From UBA4416 sp048498515 (GTDB taxonomy: Bacteria; Bacteroidota; Bacteroidia; B-17B0; Aurantibacillaceae), in assembly GCA_048498515.1 (NCBI GenBank), contig JBEHXV010000012.1, forward strand, positions 70,875 to 134,874: a stretch of 64,000 nucleotides of DNA. The letters run 5' to 3'. Of this stretch, positions 41,227-50,297 are shown piece by piece (within the stretch, counting starts at the first letter, position 1; the number at the start of each line of letters is the position of its first letter). Made by a program: the position numbers and the translations under genes. Under the pieces are notes generated by a model. It was not told where the DNA came from, searched no databases, and saw nothing but the letters and a program-made list of their open reading frames with translations.

Positions 41227-42048
41227 ATGGCCGATTCACCAGAAGAAACATCCGCGCAAATGTCCTTTATGGGACATTTGGAAGCATTGAGATGGCATTT
41301 AATGCGCAGCGCCATAGCTATTGTAGTGGTTGCCACAACCCTGTTCTTTTGCAATAATTTTTTATTCGACACGGTTATATTTGGCCCCTTAAAACAGGAC
41401 TTTATTTCCTATAAGGTGTTGTGCTCCCTTGGCCATCATGTGGGCGCCGGTGATGCCATGTGCATGACGTTGAAAGACCCGCACTTGCAAACCTTATCTG
41501 CTTCGGAGCAGTTCTTCACCCATATGTGGATCGCCATATTAGGTGGCTTGATCTTATCTTTTCCGTATATCCTTTTTGAATTGTGGCGCTTTATTAAGCC
41601 TGCATTAAAAAATTCCGAATCACGGCCTGCAAAATGGTTCGTGATCGTAGCCTCTATTCTTTTCCTGATCGGGATCTTTTTCGGGTATTTCCTGCTGTTC
41701 CCCATGTCCTACAATTTCCTCATTAACTACCAGCTTTCGGATAGTGCTATTGTACAAACCAATAATACACTGGACGATTACATTTCCCTCATCTCTACCA
41801 TGACCCTGGTGTCGGGTGTTATTTTTGAGTTACCGGTGCTGGTGTATTTTTTAACCCGCCTTGGTATTTTAACACCTGACTTTATGCGCAAGTACCGTAA
41901 GTATGCGGTGGTTGTTATTTTAATAGCCGCCGCCATCATTACGCCATCGCCCGATGTCACTTCGCAAATGGTGGTAGCCATTCCCATGTACCTGCTTTAC
42001 GAAGTGAGTATCTTTGTAAGCGCTTATGTCATTAAAAAAAATAAATAA
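41227..42048 (+). CDS. tatC: Sec-independent translocase subunit TatC
   Basis: 273 residues from Met at 41227. Six membrane helices; the N-terminal signature is MGHLEALRWHLMRS, and SFPYILFELWRFIKPAL, PMSYNFLINYQ and FELPVLVYFLTRLGI are as in the family. TatC binds the twin-arginine signal peptide. The usual Glu after HLE (HLEELR in most) is Ala here, at the position equivalent to E. coli Glu15. A promoter lies just upstream, and the gene is followed 5 nt later by the AhpD-like gene. No tatA is in view. Confidence 0.95.
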   Translation: MADSPEETSAQMSFMGHLEALRWHLMRSAIAIVVVATTLFFCNNFLFDTVIFGPLKQDFISYKVLCSLGHHVGAGDAMCMTLKDPHLQTLSASEQFFTHMWIAILGGLILSFPYILFELWRFIKPALKNSESRPAKWFVIVASILFLIGIFFGYFLLFPMSYNFLINYQLSDSAIVQTNNTLDDYISLISTMTLVSGVIFELPVLVYFLTRLGILTPDFMRKYRKYAVVVILIAAAIITPSPDVTSQMVVAIPMYLLYEVSIFVSAYVIKKNK

Positions 42049-42053
42049 ACCAT

Positions 42054-42398
42054 ATGTCAAACCAGGTTAAAGAGTTTAACGACTACCGCGCAAAAATGAA
42101 CGAGGTTATCTTAGGAAAAGATAATTTAGTGATTAAACGTTTATTTAATTTAGATACACAAACCTACTCCGAAGGGGCGCTCAATGTAAAAACCAAGGAA
42201 CTGTTAGGTCTTGTAGCCAGCATGGTGCTGCGTTGCGACGATTGCATTAAGTACCACCTTGAAAAATGCCACGAGCAGGGCTGCACCACCCAAGAGATCT
42301 ATGAAGTGTTTGCCGTTGCCAATATTGTTGGCGGAACCATCGTTATTCCTCATACCCGCCGTGGCGCCGAGTTTTGGGAAGAGCTGATTAAGCACTAA
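42054..42398 (+). CDS. Carboxymuconolactone decarboxylase/AhpD-like family protein
   Basis: 114 residues, all-helical. The motif RCDDCIKYHLEKC gives a CxxC with downstream His, as in AhpD-type peroxidase-coupled thiol proteins. IVGGTIVIPHTRRG ends the domain. A redox role is likelier than ring decarboxylation because the Cys pair is kept. It follows tatC by 5 nt and is probably co-transcribed. Confidence 0.9.
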   Translation: MSNQVKEFNDYRAKMNEVILGKDNLVIKRLFNLDTQTYSEGALNVKTKELLGLVASMVLRCDDCIKYHLEKCHEQGCTTQEIYEVFAVANIVGGTIVIPHTRRGAEFWEELIKH

Positions 42399-42441
42399 TT
42401 TTTTTCTGTAACTTTTTTTCATCTCTCCGTTATGCGGGCAG

Positions 42442-43122
42442 ATGAAGCTTCAAAACTATATCATCCCCTTTTTTGTCGGCACCAATGTATTGGCGCAAAC
42501 AGATAATGGTTTCTTTCCAAAGATGAGCTTTGGCTTCACGCATTCAACTTACACCAGCGTTTCTTTTAATCACCTCTCCATAAAACCGGCGTTCAAAAAA
42601 GAGGACGGCAACGCACCACACGAACCTTTCAAGGTAACGGAAATACAATATGGTTTTGGCATTGGCACTTTTTTATGGATGCCTCTGAGCGACTATATAG
42701 TATTCAAACCAAAAATAGAAGGCACCTTTACCAATACCTGCTTAAAACAGGCAGGCTGTGTGTATGCCACTTCCTTCGACATCAGCATTTCGCATGGATT
42801 TGCAATAGCCCTTGACGCGCCAAACACCAACGGCACCATACACGTGGCAAAAGACATGAGCTGCTATTTAACCTCCAAACAGCCTTACCTGTTAATTGGA
42901 CCGAAAATAAACCTTAAGAAATTCGATGCAGGTTATCTTGGTAAAGGCTATCAGAATGAACTTAATTTTGGAGCATTCATAGGTTATGGCATCAATTTCG
43001 AGTTTCATGGAACCAATTACGCTCCCGAAATTTACTATGCCCTTTCCACCACCGGGCAAAACGAATACAATGGTTCCAAAAAGGTGGCGCATACCATTAC
43101 AATGGCCCTTAACTTTTTTTAA
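42442..43122 (+). CDS. Outer-membrane beta-barrel-like protein, unknown function
   Basis: 226 residues. Signal peptide (about 1-18, ending VLAQ), then strands such as FGFTHSTYTSVSFNHLSIKP, LNFGAFIGYGINFEF and the C-terminal HTITMALNFF with a terminal Phe. It resembles the porT/PorT-like outer-membrane proteins of Bacteroidota (GFGIGTFLWMPLSDYIVFKP, PYLLIGPKINLK), but the assignment is not firm. It sits 43 nt after the AhpD-like gene and before a repeat cluster. Confidence 0.7.
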   Translation: MKLQNYIIPFFVGTNVLAQTDNGFFPKMSFGFTHSTYTSVSFNHLSIKPAFKKEDGNAPHEPFKVTEIQYGFGIGTFLWMPLSDYIVFKPKIEGTFTNTCLKQAGCVYATSFDISISHGFAIALDAPNTNGTIHVAKDMSCYLTSKQPYLLIGPKINLKKFDAGYLGKGYQNELNFGAFIGYGINFEFHGTNYAPEIYYALSTTGQNEYNGSKKVAHTITMALNFF

Positions 43123-43144
43123 TTGTCAGAATATTAAGAACATT

Positions 43145-43315
43145 CAATCCGCCAGCTGGCGGATTGTGAATATTGGAAACTGTCTCTATTCATATTCAAG
43201 TCCTTCGGACTTGTGCAGAAAAGTGTCAATCTTTCTAATTTATTCAGGAAACCCGAAGGGTTTCAATATGAATAGAGAATGACGATAATATGATGCCCAA
43301 CCCCGAAGGGGTTGG
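43145..43315. repeat. Cluster of palindromes in convergent intergenic region
   Basis: A 22-bp perfect palindrome lies at 43145-43166 (centre CCAGCTGG). CTCTATTCATATT (43184-43196) pairs with AATATGAATAGAG (43265-43277) and encloses two hairpins, CAAGTCCTTCGGACTTG (43197-43213) and GAAACCCGAAGGGTTTC (43248-43264). A last hairpin is CCAACCCCGAAGGGGTTGG (43297-43315). Confidence 0.85.
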
Positions 43316-43346
43316 ATAATAAAACAAACCGGAAACAATTCAACAA

Positions 43347-46300
43347 CTACAGCGAAATCGTGATGTTGCCACTACCTTCTGTCAGGTCGGGCGGCTTAGG
43401 CAAGGTACCAAACTTGCAGCGGTTGTTCTCCGGGTTCCTGTCAATGAGTTTATTGTAGGGATCAAGTCCTGCCGAGGTCGGTTCTTTATCTACTGTAAAC
43501 TCAAAGGTTTGTACAGGCTTATCCATTTTTATTTTTTTGAACACAAGTTCTTTATCCACCTTTTTGCCATTCACCTCATTGCTCACAAAAACACCAATGT
43601 CCATCCAGTCATTAACCGGCACGGCTTTGCTCTTGCCCAATGTATCTGCCTTAAATTTAACCGAGCCAACCGTTAAGGTTACTTTGTATTTGCCATCGGC
43701 TTGTTTTACCGATTTAAGGTCTTTCACATAATTCTCATAAATGGTAATGTCTTCAAACAAATCTTTAATCACATACTGCATGCTGTCGGGAGTGGACAAT
43801 TTCATGTTAGCCACAAACTCTTTAGCATTGGTATAAGGCGCGCTTTGAAAACCCACTTTTTTGATATAGCGTTTCAGCGCGGCATTAACCGAATCTTCGC
43901 CAATATAATCCCTCAGCGCGTACATAATGAGGCAACCTTTGTTGTAATGGATGTATTGCTGGTTCTCAGCCAGCATAATTGGCAATTCCCGTTTTTTTTC
44001 GGTAGCACGGCCAATTAAATATTTATTCAGGGCGTCCTTCAAAAACTTATGCATGGCCTCTTTACCATATTCTTTTTCCATGACCATTAAGGCACTGTAC
44101 TCCGCCATTGATTCGCTCATTAAGGTAGAGCCCTGTACATTGGCGCCAATAACCTGGTGTGCCCACCATTGGTGGCCAACCTCGTGCGCTGTAACATAGA
44201 ATGGGTAATCGATGCTCAACGGATCGTTCTCATCCACATCCGCAATAAAACCAATGCTTTCCGAATAAGGGATGGTATTAGGGAACGATTGTGCAAAAGA
44301 GGCATAACGTGGAAATTCCAGGATCCGAACCTGCTTGTGCTGATAAGGACTAAAGGCTTTCTCGTAATAAGCCAGCGATTTCTTAATGGACTTTATCATC
44401 CGGTCAAGGTTATACTCATGTCCTTTGTGATAATAGATCTCGATATTGATGTCATTGTATTTATCCTTCTTCACCTCGTAACGGGCCGATAAGAAGGAAT
44501 AGAAATTAAGGATAGGACAATCCATTTTATAATGGAAATAGCGGCGGTTATCCTTGGTATATTCCTTCATTAAATAACCTGGCGCAATGGCTATCTGGTC
44601 GGGAACCGTGCTTACCACACATTCAAAATTGATCCAGTCGGCATCGTTGCTGATATAGGTATTGGCATAACCGGTGGTGTCATCAATATTTAACATACGC
44701 GGCTTAGGTGCCAGCTTATATTTCCTTCTTGCTTCATTTTCACCAAGCTCAAAACCTTCGTTATACCCAATAGAAGGCAGCAGGGAATTATTGATGAAGG
44801 TTCCGTTATACACCACATCCGATTTTTCATCGTTGCTGAACCAGCTCTTGCGCAGGTAATCGATGGTGTAATCCAGTTTAAGGGAATCGCCGGGTTGCAA
44901 TGGCGTGTTAAGCTTAAATACTTTTACAAAAAAATCTTTGTCGTTAATGATCTCCTTATTCGCATAGGAAAGGGCAAGCGATTTGAGCTCCACATTCATA
45001 TTGTAGTTAACAATAATGGTATCCAATGGCTGCTTATGCTTGTTCTTTAAATAATAATAACCCTTGAATTTAGCGCCAAGCTCTTCAGGAAAGAGATCAA
45101 CCTCAACATAACTTGTCACCACACGTGGCTGCAGGGTTTTTTGAAAATGCTTATAGGTTTGCTCGAACTTAGCCTGTTCCTTCTCAATCTCTTTACGCGA
45201 CATCATTTTGTTGGCTATTTTAATGTTGTAATAGATCAGTGAGCCAATACCAATAAACACAATGCCTGCTGCAACCGCCACGATCCTGAATTGTTTGTGT
45301 GAATCGTATTTTGAAAAGCGGAACCTGGCTTTCAAACCTTTTTCCTTACCCCTTAAATAAAAGCGGATTGAGATAACAAATAAAATAGCAATAACAGCCA
45401 GCCAGTACAATTTGAACGTGTAAAAGATTGGTGTGGTGTGCCCATAACCGTTCATGTCGCTGTATGGCAACAGTGGTCCGCTGGAGTTGAAATTATACAA
45501 AGGATTATCCAATTGCATCTGGGTGAAGATGATGCGAATTAAAAACGCAACAATAAATGAGATGACAAAACCAACATACTTATTGCTTACCATAAATTGC
45601 ACAATAAAACACAGGGCTGTTACCAATGCTAAGCTAACGAATGAGCGGCCATAAAGGCTGGTAAGGTATTGCCCGATCTCAAAATGATAATAGCCTTTTA
45701 AAGATTGGATGATAATACCTGTTAAAATAGCGCCTGTTAACCCTAAAGCTACCGACCCCAGTAAACCCAGGTATTTACCCATAACAAGCGTAGACGATTT
45801 TATTGGAGAAGCTCCTACCAACTCGTCGACCTTGAATTGTTTTTCATTGAACACTAAATTTCCTGAATAAAAAATAATCAGGATCGACAGCATGAACTGG
45901 AACATGTTGCCGGTTTGCTGAACGACATTGTAGGTAACAGGATATACTTCCGTACCAAATATGAGGGAACTGAAGCTGCTTACCAGGTAGGCCAGTACAG
46001 CACCCAATACCAGCATAATAATAAAGAAATAACTTTTTATAATGCGCTTAAACTCAAAACGTGCGATAAACAACAGCTGGTTCCAAAACGCTTTTCCGCT
46101 GCTGCTAATGGTTACCTTTGGCAATTCCGATACGTGTTGTATAGCCTGTGTTTGCGGCGAATAGCTTTCTTCTTTTTTCTTGAACCAACGTTTTGGTGGG
46201 TTTAAGAATTGCGAAAAATTAAACTTTACATAACTGAACCACATGATGAGCAGTCCCAGTCCTAACCATACCAGGCGATTATACAATAATTCATCGGTCA

Positions 46301-47021
46301 ATGCCAGCAGGCGTTCGTTTTGCTCAGACGGTGTCCAGTATTGTGTCACTTTATTCAGGGCCTTGTTACCGTAAGGATCGAGCATGGCTGCCATAGATTG
46401 ATAATCAATATCCGACAGGACGGAATTAGCTGCCAGGTCGAATAAAAAGAAAATAACCGTGAACAGGTAGGCAATGGTAGTATTGCGCAAAAAGGTGGTC
46501 AGTGAAAAATAAATAGTACCAAATAATAAGGTATTGGGAACAACAAAGTACAGGAAGGGCTGGATGTAATTATATAAATGAATAGGTCCTATGGTTGGTT
46601 GCCCCTGCCCGATAACGCTTCCTAAGAGTAAGCCAAACAATTGCCCGCTAAATACAAACAGGGCAATGATGAGCACGCCAAAAAAGCGCCCGAAAAAATA
46701 AGAGGCTTTTGTAATGGGCTTGGTAAAAAACAAAGAGTGCGAGTTAAACTCAAAATCGCGCTGAATGGCCGTTGCCATAATGGCAATGATGATCATGTTA
46801 TGGATGAGCGCCAGGATATTCTGGTTAAACGCCAGGTACAAGCTGGCATTGGCTATCGCACTGTTCAGGTAAGTATTGCTGTCGCTTGAGCCTAAAGGAA
46901 TAACGCCCGAAGCTGCCAGCGAAAGAAATAAATAGAATGCAAAATAAATACTAAAAAACACATAGGTAGATGGTTTTTTGAGTGCATATTTTAATTCGAA
47001 ACGAAGAATTTCTAAAAACAT
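43347..47021 (-). CDS. ABC-2 permease fused to M1 aminopeptidase
   Basis: 1224 residues from Met at 47021 (MFLEILRFELKYALKKPS). The N-terminal half has two ABC-2-type permease units (about 1-300 and 315-600), each opening with a FE[LF]K motif and with about six membrane helices. A long extracytoplasmic part follows: an M1 N-terminal saddle (about 650-830) and a gluzincin domain with HEVGHQWW (His946, Glu947, His950) and an SMAEYSA segment giving the third ligand. This fusion is recurrent in Bacteroidota. It may couple export or membrane strain to peptide cleavage; the substrate is unknown. Its ATPase is encoded upstream at 47088-47951. Confidence 0.93.
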   Translation of the reverse strand: MFLEILRFELKYALKKPSTYVFFSIYFAFYLFLSLAASGVIPLGSSDSNTYLNSAIANASLYLAFNQNILALIHNMIIIAIMATAIQRDFEFNSHSLFFTKPITKASYFFGRFFGVLIIALFVFSGQLFGLLLGSVIGQGQPTIGPIHLYNYIQPFLYFVVPNTLLFGTIYFSLTTFLRNTTIAYLFTVIFFLFDLAANSVLSDIDYQSMAAMLDPYGNKALNKVTQYWTPSEQNERLLALTDELLYNRLVWLGLGLLIMWFSYVKFNFSQFLNPPKRWFKKKEESYSPQTQAIQHVSELPKVTISSSGKAFWNQLLFIARFEFKRIIKSYFFIIMLVLGAVLAYLVSSFSSLIFGTEVYPVTYNVVQQTGNMFQFMLSILIIFYSGNLVFNEKQFKVDELVGASPIKSSTLVMGKYLGLLGSVALGLTGAILTGIIIQSLKGYYHFEIGQYLTSLYGRSFVSLALVTALCFIVQFMVSNKYVGFVISFIVAFLIRIIFTQMQLDNPLYNFNSSGPLLPYSDMNGYGHTTPIFYTFKLYWLAVIAILFVISIRFYLRGKEKGLKARFRFSKYDSHKQFRIVAVAAGIVFIGIGSLIYYNIKIANKMMSRKEIEKEQAKFEQTYKHFQKTLQPRVVTSYVEVDLFPEELGAKFKGYYYLKNKHKQPLDTIIVNYNMNVELKSLALSYANKEIINDKDFFVKVFKLNTPLQPGDSLKLDYTIDYLRKSWFSNDEKSDVVYNGTFINNSLLPSIGYNEGFELGENEARRKYKLAPKPRMLNIDDTTGYANTYISNDADWINFECVVSTVPDQIAIAPGYLMKEYTKDNRRYFHYKMDCPILNFYSFLSARYEVKKDKYNDINIEIYYHKGHEYNLDRMIKSIKKSLAYYEKAFSPYQHKQVRILEFPRYASFAQSFPNTIPYSESIGFIADVDENDPLSIDYPFYVTAHEVGHQWWAHQVIGANVQGSTLMSESMAEYSALMVMEKEYGKEAMHKFLKDALNKYLIGRATEKKRELPIMLAENQQYIHYNKGCLIMYALRDYIGEDSVNAALKRYIKKVGFQSAPYTNAKEFVANMKLSTPDSMQYVIKDLFEDITIYENYVKDLKSVKQADGKYKVTLTVGSVKFKADTLGKSKAVPVNDWMDIGVFVSNEVNGKKVDKELVFKKIKMDKPVQTFEFTVDKEPTSAGLDPYNKLIDRNPENNRCKFGTLPKPPDLTEGSGNITISL

Positions 47022-47087
47022 AGTTGAATTTTTTATAATGTATAATGCTTTATAAACACAGGCAATGTTGCCATGCATTTAATTTCC

Positions 47088-47951
47088 TTACATGATATTT
47101 GAGAAATAAACATCTTCCAGGTCCGGCTCTACTACTGAAAACTGGCTATCGGGCAATGTATCGCTCTTCACATGAATCAACACTTTCCCTTCAACCACCT
47201 TGGCCGAAATGATCTTGTACTTTTCCTTATAGGCGTTCAGCTCTGTTTTATCAATCAGCATTTTCCAAACAGTATTGCGCATCTGTTCAATGGCATCGCT
47301 TGGCTTGGCATCCAGTAGTACTTGTCCGCGATTCATGATCACCATGCGAGGGCACAGGTTTTTAATATCCTCCACAATGTGGGTGGAAAGGATGACGATG
47401 ATGTTCTCACCCAGGTCGCTTAAAATATTATGGAAACGGTTGCGTTCTGCAGGATCTAAGCCCGCGGTGGGCTCATCCACAATAATTAATTTTGGATTGC
47501 CCAGTAAGGCCTGCGCAATGCCAAAACGCTGGCGCATACCGCCCGAGTATTCACTCAGGTTGCGCCTGCGGGCTTCGAATAAATTGGTTTGGTTCAGTAA
47601 GGCATCGCAAATTTCCTTACGCTCCGCTTTATTATTAATTCCTTTAAGCACGGCAAAGTGGTGCAGCATGTCTTCTGCATTTACTTTAGGATAAAAACCA
47701 AAATCCTGGGGAAGGTAGCCAAGCACTTTTCTAAGTTCCTCCTTTTGTTTAATCACATCAATATCACCCAGCATAATGGTTCCCGTATCCGGGTCCTGCA
47801 GGGTTGAGATGGTTCTCATTAACGTGGATTTACCGGCGCCGTTTGGACCCAGCAGGCCAAACATACCTGGAGAAATGGTTAAACTGACATCGGTTAAAGC
47901 TTTCAAGCCGTTAGTGTATGTTTTGGAAACATTAGAAATGGTTAATTTCAT
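47088..47951 (-). CDS. ABC transporter ATP-binding protein
   Basis: 287 residues. Walker A is GPNGAGKS, Q-loop LGYLPQDFGFYP, signature YSGGMRQR and Walker B LIIVDEPTAGLD, followed by the His switch STHIVED. The C-terminal 60 residues are of the type found in ABC-2 export ATPases. It pairs with the permease/M1 fusion 66 nt downstream. A -7 box (TATATTTG) ends 17 nt upstream of the ATG. Confidence 0.96.
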   Translation of the reverse strand: MKLTISNVSKTYTNGLKALTDVSLTISPGMFGLLGPNGAGKSTLMRTISTLQDPDTGTIMLGDIDVIKQKEELRKVLGYLPQDFGFYPKVNAEDMLHHFAVLKGINNKAERKEICDALLNQTNLFEARRRNLSEYSGGMRQRFGIAQALLGNPKLIIVDEPTAGLDPAERNRFHNILSDLGENIIVILSTHIVEDIKNLCPRMVIMNRGQVLLDAKPSDAIEQMRNTVWKMLIDKTELNAYKEKYKIISAKVVEGKVLIHVKSDTLPDSQFSVVEPDLEDVYFSNIM

Positions 47952-47967
47952 AAAAAAATAGTTTTAC

Positions 47968-47975
47968 CAAATATA
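47968..47975 (-). promoter_or_regulatory. -7 box TATATTTG for the ABC operon
   Basis: A perfect TAnnTTTG match on the minus strand, ending 17 nt before the start at 47951. Confidence 0.6.
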
Positions 47976-48044
47976 AAACCATTTTTAAGTAATACGTGCA
48001 GCTTTACACATATATATTACCATTCACACGAAAAATTATGAATT

Positions 48045-48123
48045 ATGATTACGAAACAATTACGAATATACGAATTGGCAATAACTAAAGGCAATTCGTA
48101 TATTCGTATAAATTCGTAATCAT
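48045..48123. repeat. Nested inverted repeat downstream of kup
   Basis: Inner arms TACGAATATACGAATTG (48061-48077) and CAATTCGTATATTCGTA (48092-48108) pair over 17 bp. Outer arms ATGATTACGAA (48045-48055) and TTCGTAATCAT (48113-48123) pair over 11 bp. It sits just past the kup stop and may end transcription, though no clear T run follows on the minus strand. Confidence 0.8.
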
Positions 48124-48124
48124 T

Positions 48125-50077
48125 TTAATCAATACGCTTTAAGTTCAGCTCTTTTGGCTTGCTGATAACCATAGGGAATTTTTCGATCTTCACCGAACTG
48201 CTGTCCAAACCAAAAGCCTTAGCCTCGCTTAAGCTGAAACGTTTCAATAAGAAATACACGTTCAGGATCATTTTTTCGAAGAAAGGCAGATCATTTTCAT
48301 AACTCAGGAATTTTTCGAGCACCACAAATTTAAAATCGCCAATTACATTGTTTTTGTTCAGGGATTCATAACGGCTGGTAATATCCACTTCTTTGTTCTT
48401 CACCATATCTGCCACCACATGTCTGAACATGAGGTTTATTTTTGGAGCAACCCTGAAACCAAGCCTGAAATCGATCCTCACAATATCTTCCTCCGCAATC
48501 TGGGTCACCTTATAATCCATGCGGTAAGGCTCGTCCACCACATCCACGTGCACAAACCAATACACATCGGCTTTTTTAGGGCGTTTTTGTAAAATGGAAT
48601 AGATCACCTTCGATTCGATGGTACTCGGATTATTGGCGCTGGTCATGTATACCAGGTGGGTGGCATATTTTTGGATGGAAGGATCGGCACTCAGGTCAAC
48701 CAGCATTTGCTTGTAATTGGCCAGGGGAACAATGTCGGTATAACGCTGCCTGATAATTTTGGCCATGTACCAGCAACCCATAATACCCGACAGCAGCAGG
48801 GCAATAATAAGTGTAATGTAACCGCCTTTCGGGAATTTTTCGAGGTTGGCAATCAAGAAAGCACCTTCCACAATAATATAGGTTACCACAAAAACATAAA
48901 TAAACACTTTCGGGAATTTTTTGAGGGTCATGAAAAAGGCCAGCAAACGCGACGACATGATCATTCCCAAAATAATGGTTAAGCCGTAAGCCGCCTCCAT
49001 TTCTTTCGATTCCTTAAAGAAAAGCACAATGAACACACAACCTATGTAAAGCAGCCAGTTGATGGATGGAATGTACATTTGCCCTTTGAGATCGGTTGGG
49101 TACTTGATCTCTACTTTTGGCCAGAAGTTGAGGCGCATGGCCTCGTTGATGAGCGTAAACGAACCACTAATGAGGGCCTGTGAAGCCACCACCGTAGCAA
49201 TGGTGGCAATGCCAATACCTACCGGCAGGAACCAGTTCGGCATAATGGAATAAAAGGGGTTGGAACCATCGAGTGTTTGGCCGTCGCGGGATACCAGCCA
49301 GGCTGTTTGGCCCATATAGTTAAGCACCAGCATTAATTTAACAAAGATCCAGCTGATACGGATGTTCTTTCTGCCGCAATGCCCCATATCGGAGTACAAG
49401 GCCTCGGCCCCTGTAGTACAAAGAAATACTGCGCCCAGCAACCAAAACGCGCCTTTGTGGGTAAACAACAAATGCAGGCCGTAATAAGGATTTAATGCTT
49501 TAAGCACTGTAAGGTTGTGCGAAAGGCTCAGTAAACCCATGGTACCAAGGGTAAGGAACCAAACCAGCATAATGGGCCCAAAGAATTTACCAATGAATTT
49601 TGTTCCGAACTGCTGTATAAAGAACAATAAGGTGATAATGGCAATAACAATTGGAATGGTATGAATGTGGCTGAAACGCGGGATCAGCGTTAAGCCCTCA
49701 ATAGCTGAAGCAACAGAAATGGGCGGAGTGATGATTCCTTCTCCTAAAATACAGCATCCGCCAATAATGGCCGGGAAGATGAGCCATTTGCGTTTTGCCT
49801 TTTTAATGAGAGCGTACAGCGAAAAAATACCACCCTCTCCTTTATTATCCGCTTTTAAAGTAAAGATCACATATTTAATAGTGGTTTGCAGGGTCAGTGT
49901 CCAAAACACCAGCGACATTCCTCCTAAAATCACATCGGCATTAATGGGTCCATCGCCAACAATGGCTTTCATCACATAAAGCGGCGAGGTACCAATATCT
50001 CCATAAATAATTCCAAGAGTAACTAAAAGGCCGGCAGCGGTAACTTTGCTCAAATGACCATGATGATGAGATCCCAT
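48125..50077 (-). CDS. kup: Kup/HAK/KT-family potassium uptake protein
   Basis: 650 residues, the family length. About twelve membrane helices over residues 1-430 and a cytoplasmic C-terminal domain. Family motifs include TLGIIYGDIGTSPLYVMKA, ADNKGEGGIFSLYALI and GAEALYSDMGHCGRKNIR. It imports K+ coupled to protons. It is monocistronic, with a -7 box (TAATTTTG) at 50100-50107 and a hairpin region after it. Confidence 0.97.
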   Translation of the reverse strand: MGSHHHGHLSKVTAAGLLVTLGIIYGDIGTSPLYVMKAIVGDGPINADVILGGMSLVFWTLTLQTTIKYVIFTLKADNKGEGGIFSLYALIKKAKRKWLIFPAIIGGCCILGEGIITPPISVASAIEGLTLIPRFSHIHTIPIVIAIITLLFFIQQFGTKFIGKFFGPIMLVWFLTLGTMGLLSLSHNLTVLKALNPYYGLHLLFTHKGAFWLLGAVFLCTTGAEALYSDMGHCGRKNIRISWIFVKLMLVLNYMGQTAWLVSRDGQTLDGSNPFYSIMPNWFLPVGIGIATIATVVASQALISGSFTLINEAMRLNFWPKVEIKYPTDLKGQMYIPSINWLLYIGCVFIVLFFKESKEMEAAYGLTIILGMIMSSRLLAFFMTLKKFPKVFIYVFVVTYIIVEGAFLIANLEKFPKGGYITLIIALLLSGIMGCWYMAKIIRQRYTDIVPLANYKQMLVDLSADPSIQKYATHLVYMTSANNPSTIESKVIYSILQKRPKKADVYWFVHVDVVDEPYRMDYKVTQIAEEDIVRIDFRLGFRVAPKINLMFRHVVADMVKNKEVDITSRYESLNKNNVIGDFKFVVLEKFLSYENDLPFFEKMILNVYFLLKRFSLSEAKAFGLDSSSVKIEKFPMVISKPKELNLKRID

Positions 50078-50099
50078 GAAAAAGATTTGTTTAGGACAG

Positions 50100-50107
50100 C
50101 AAAATTA
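50100..50107 (-). promoter_or_regulatory. -7 box TAATTTTG for kup
   Basis: A perfect TAnnTTTG match on the minus strand, ending 22 nt before the kup ATG at 50077. Confidence 0.6.
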
Positions 50108-50263
50108 CTACTAATACAGACGCTAAAATGGATTTTCGACGAAATAAATATGAAATAAAAAGGGCCTAAAATTTGACTTTTTGGTGCAAAAGCCGTTTAC
50201 TTGCAAAAAGCCGATTTTAACGTTCCTTTTGAATATTTTTCCCTATCTTTAAATACTAAAATC

Positions 50264-50271
50264 TAATTTTG
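50264..50271 (+). promoter_or_regulatory. -7 box TAATTTTG for the surface-protein/importer run
   Basis: A perfect TAnnTTTG match 26 nt before the ATG at 50298. It is the only such box seen ahead of seven closely spaced genes. Confidence 0.55.
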
Positions 50272-50297
50272 GTATTTGCCTTAATCCATTATTCAGT

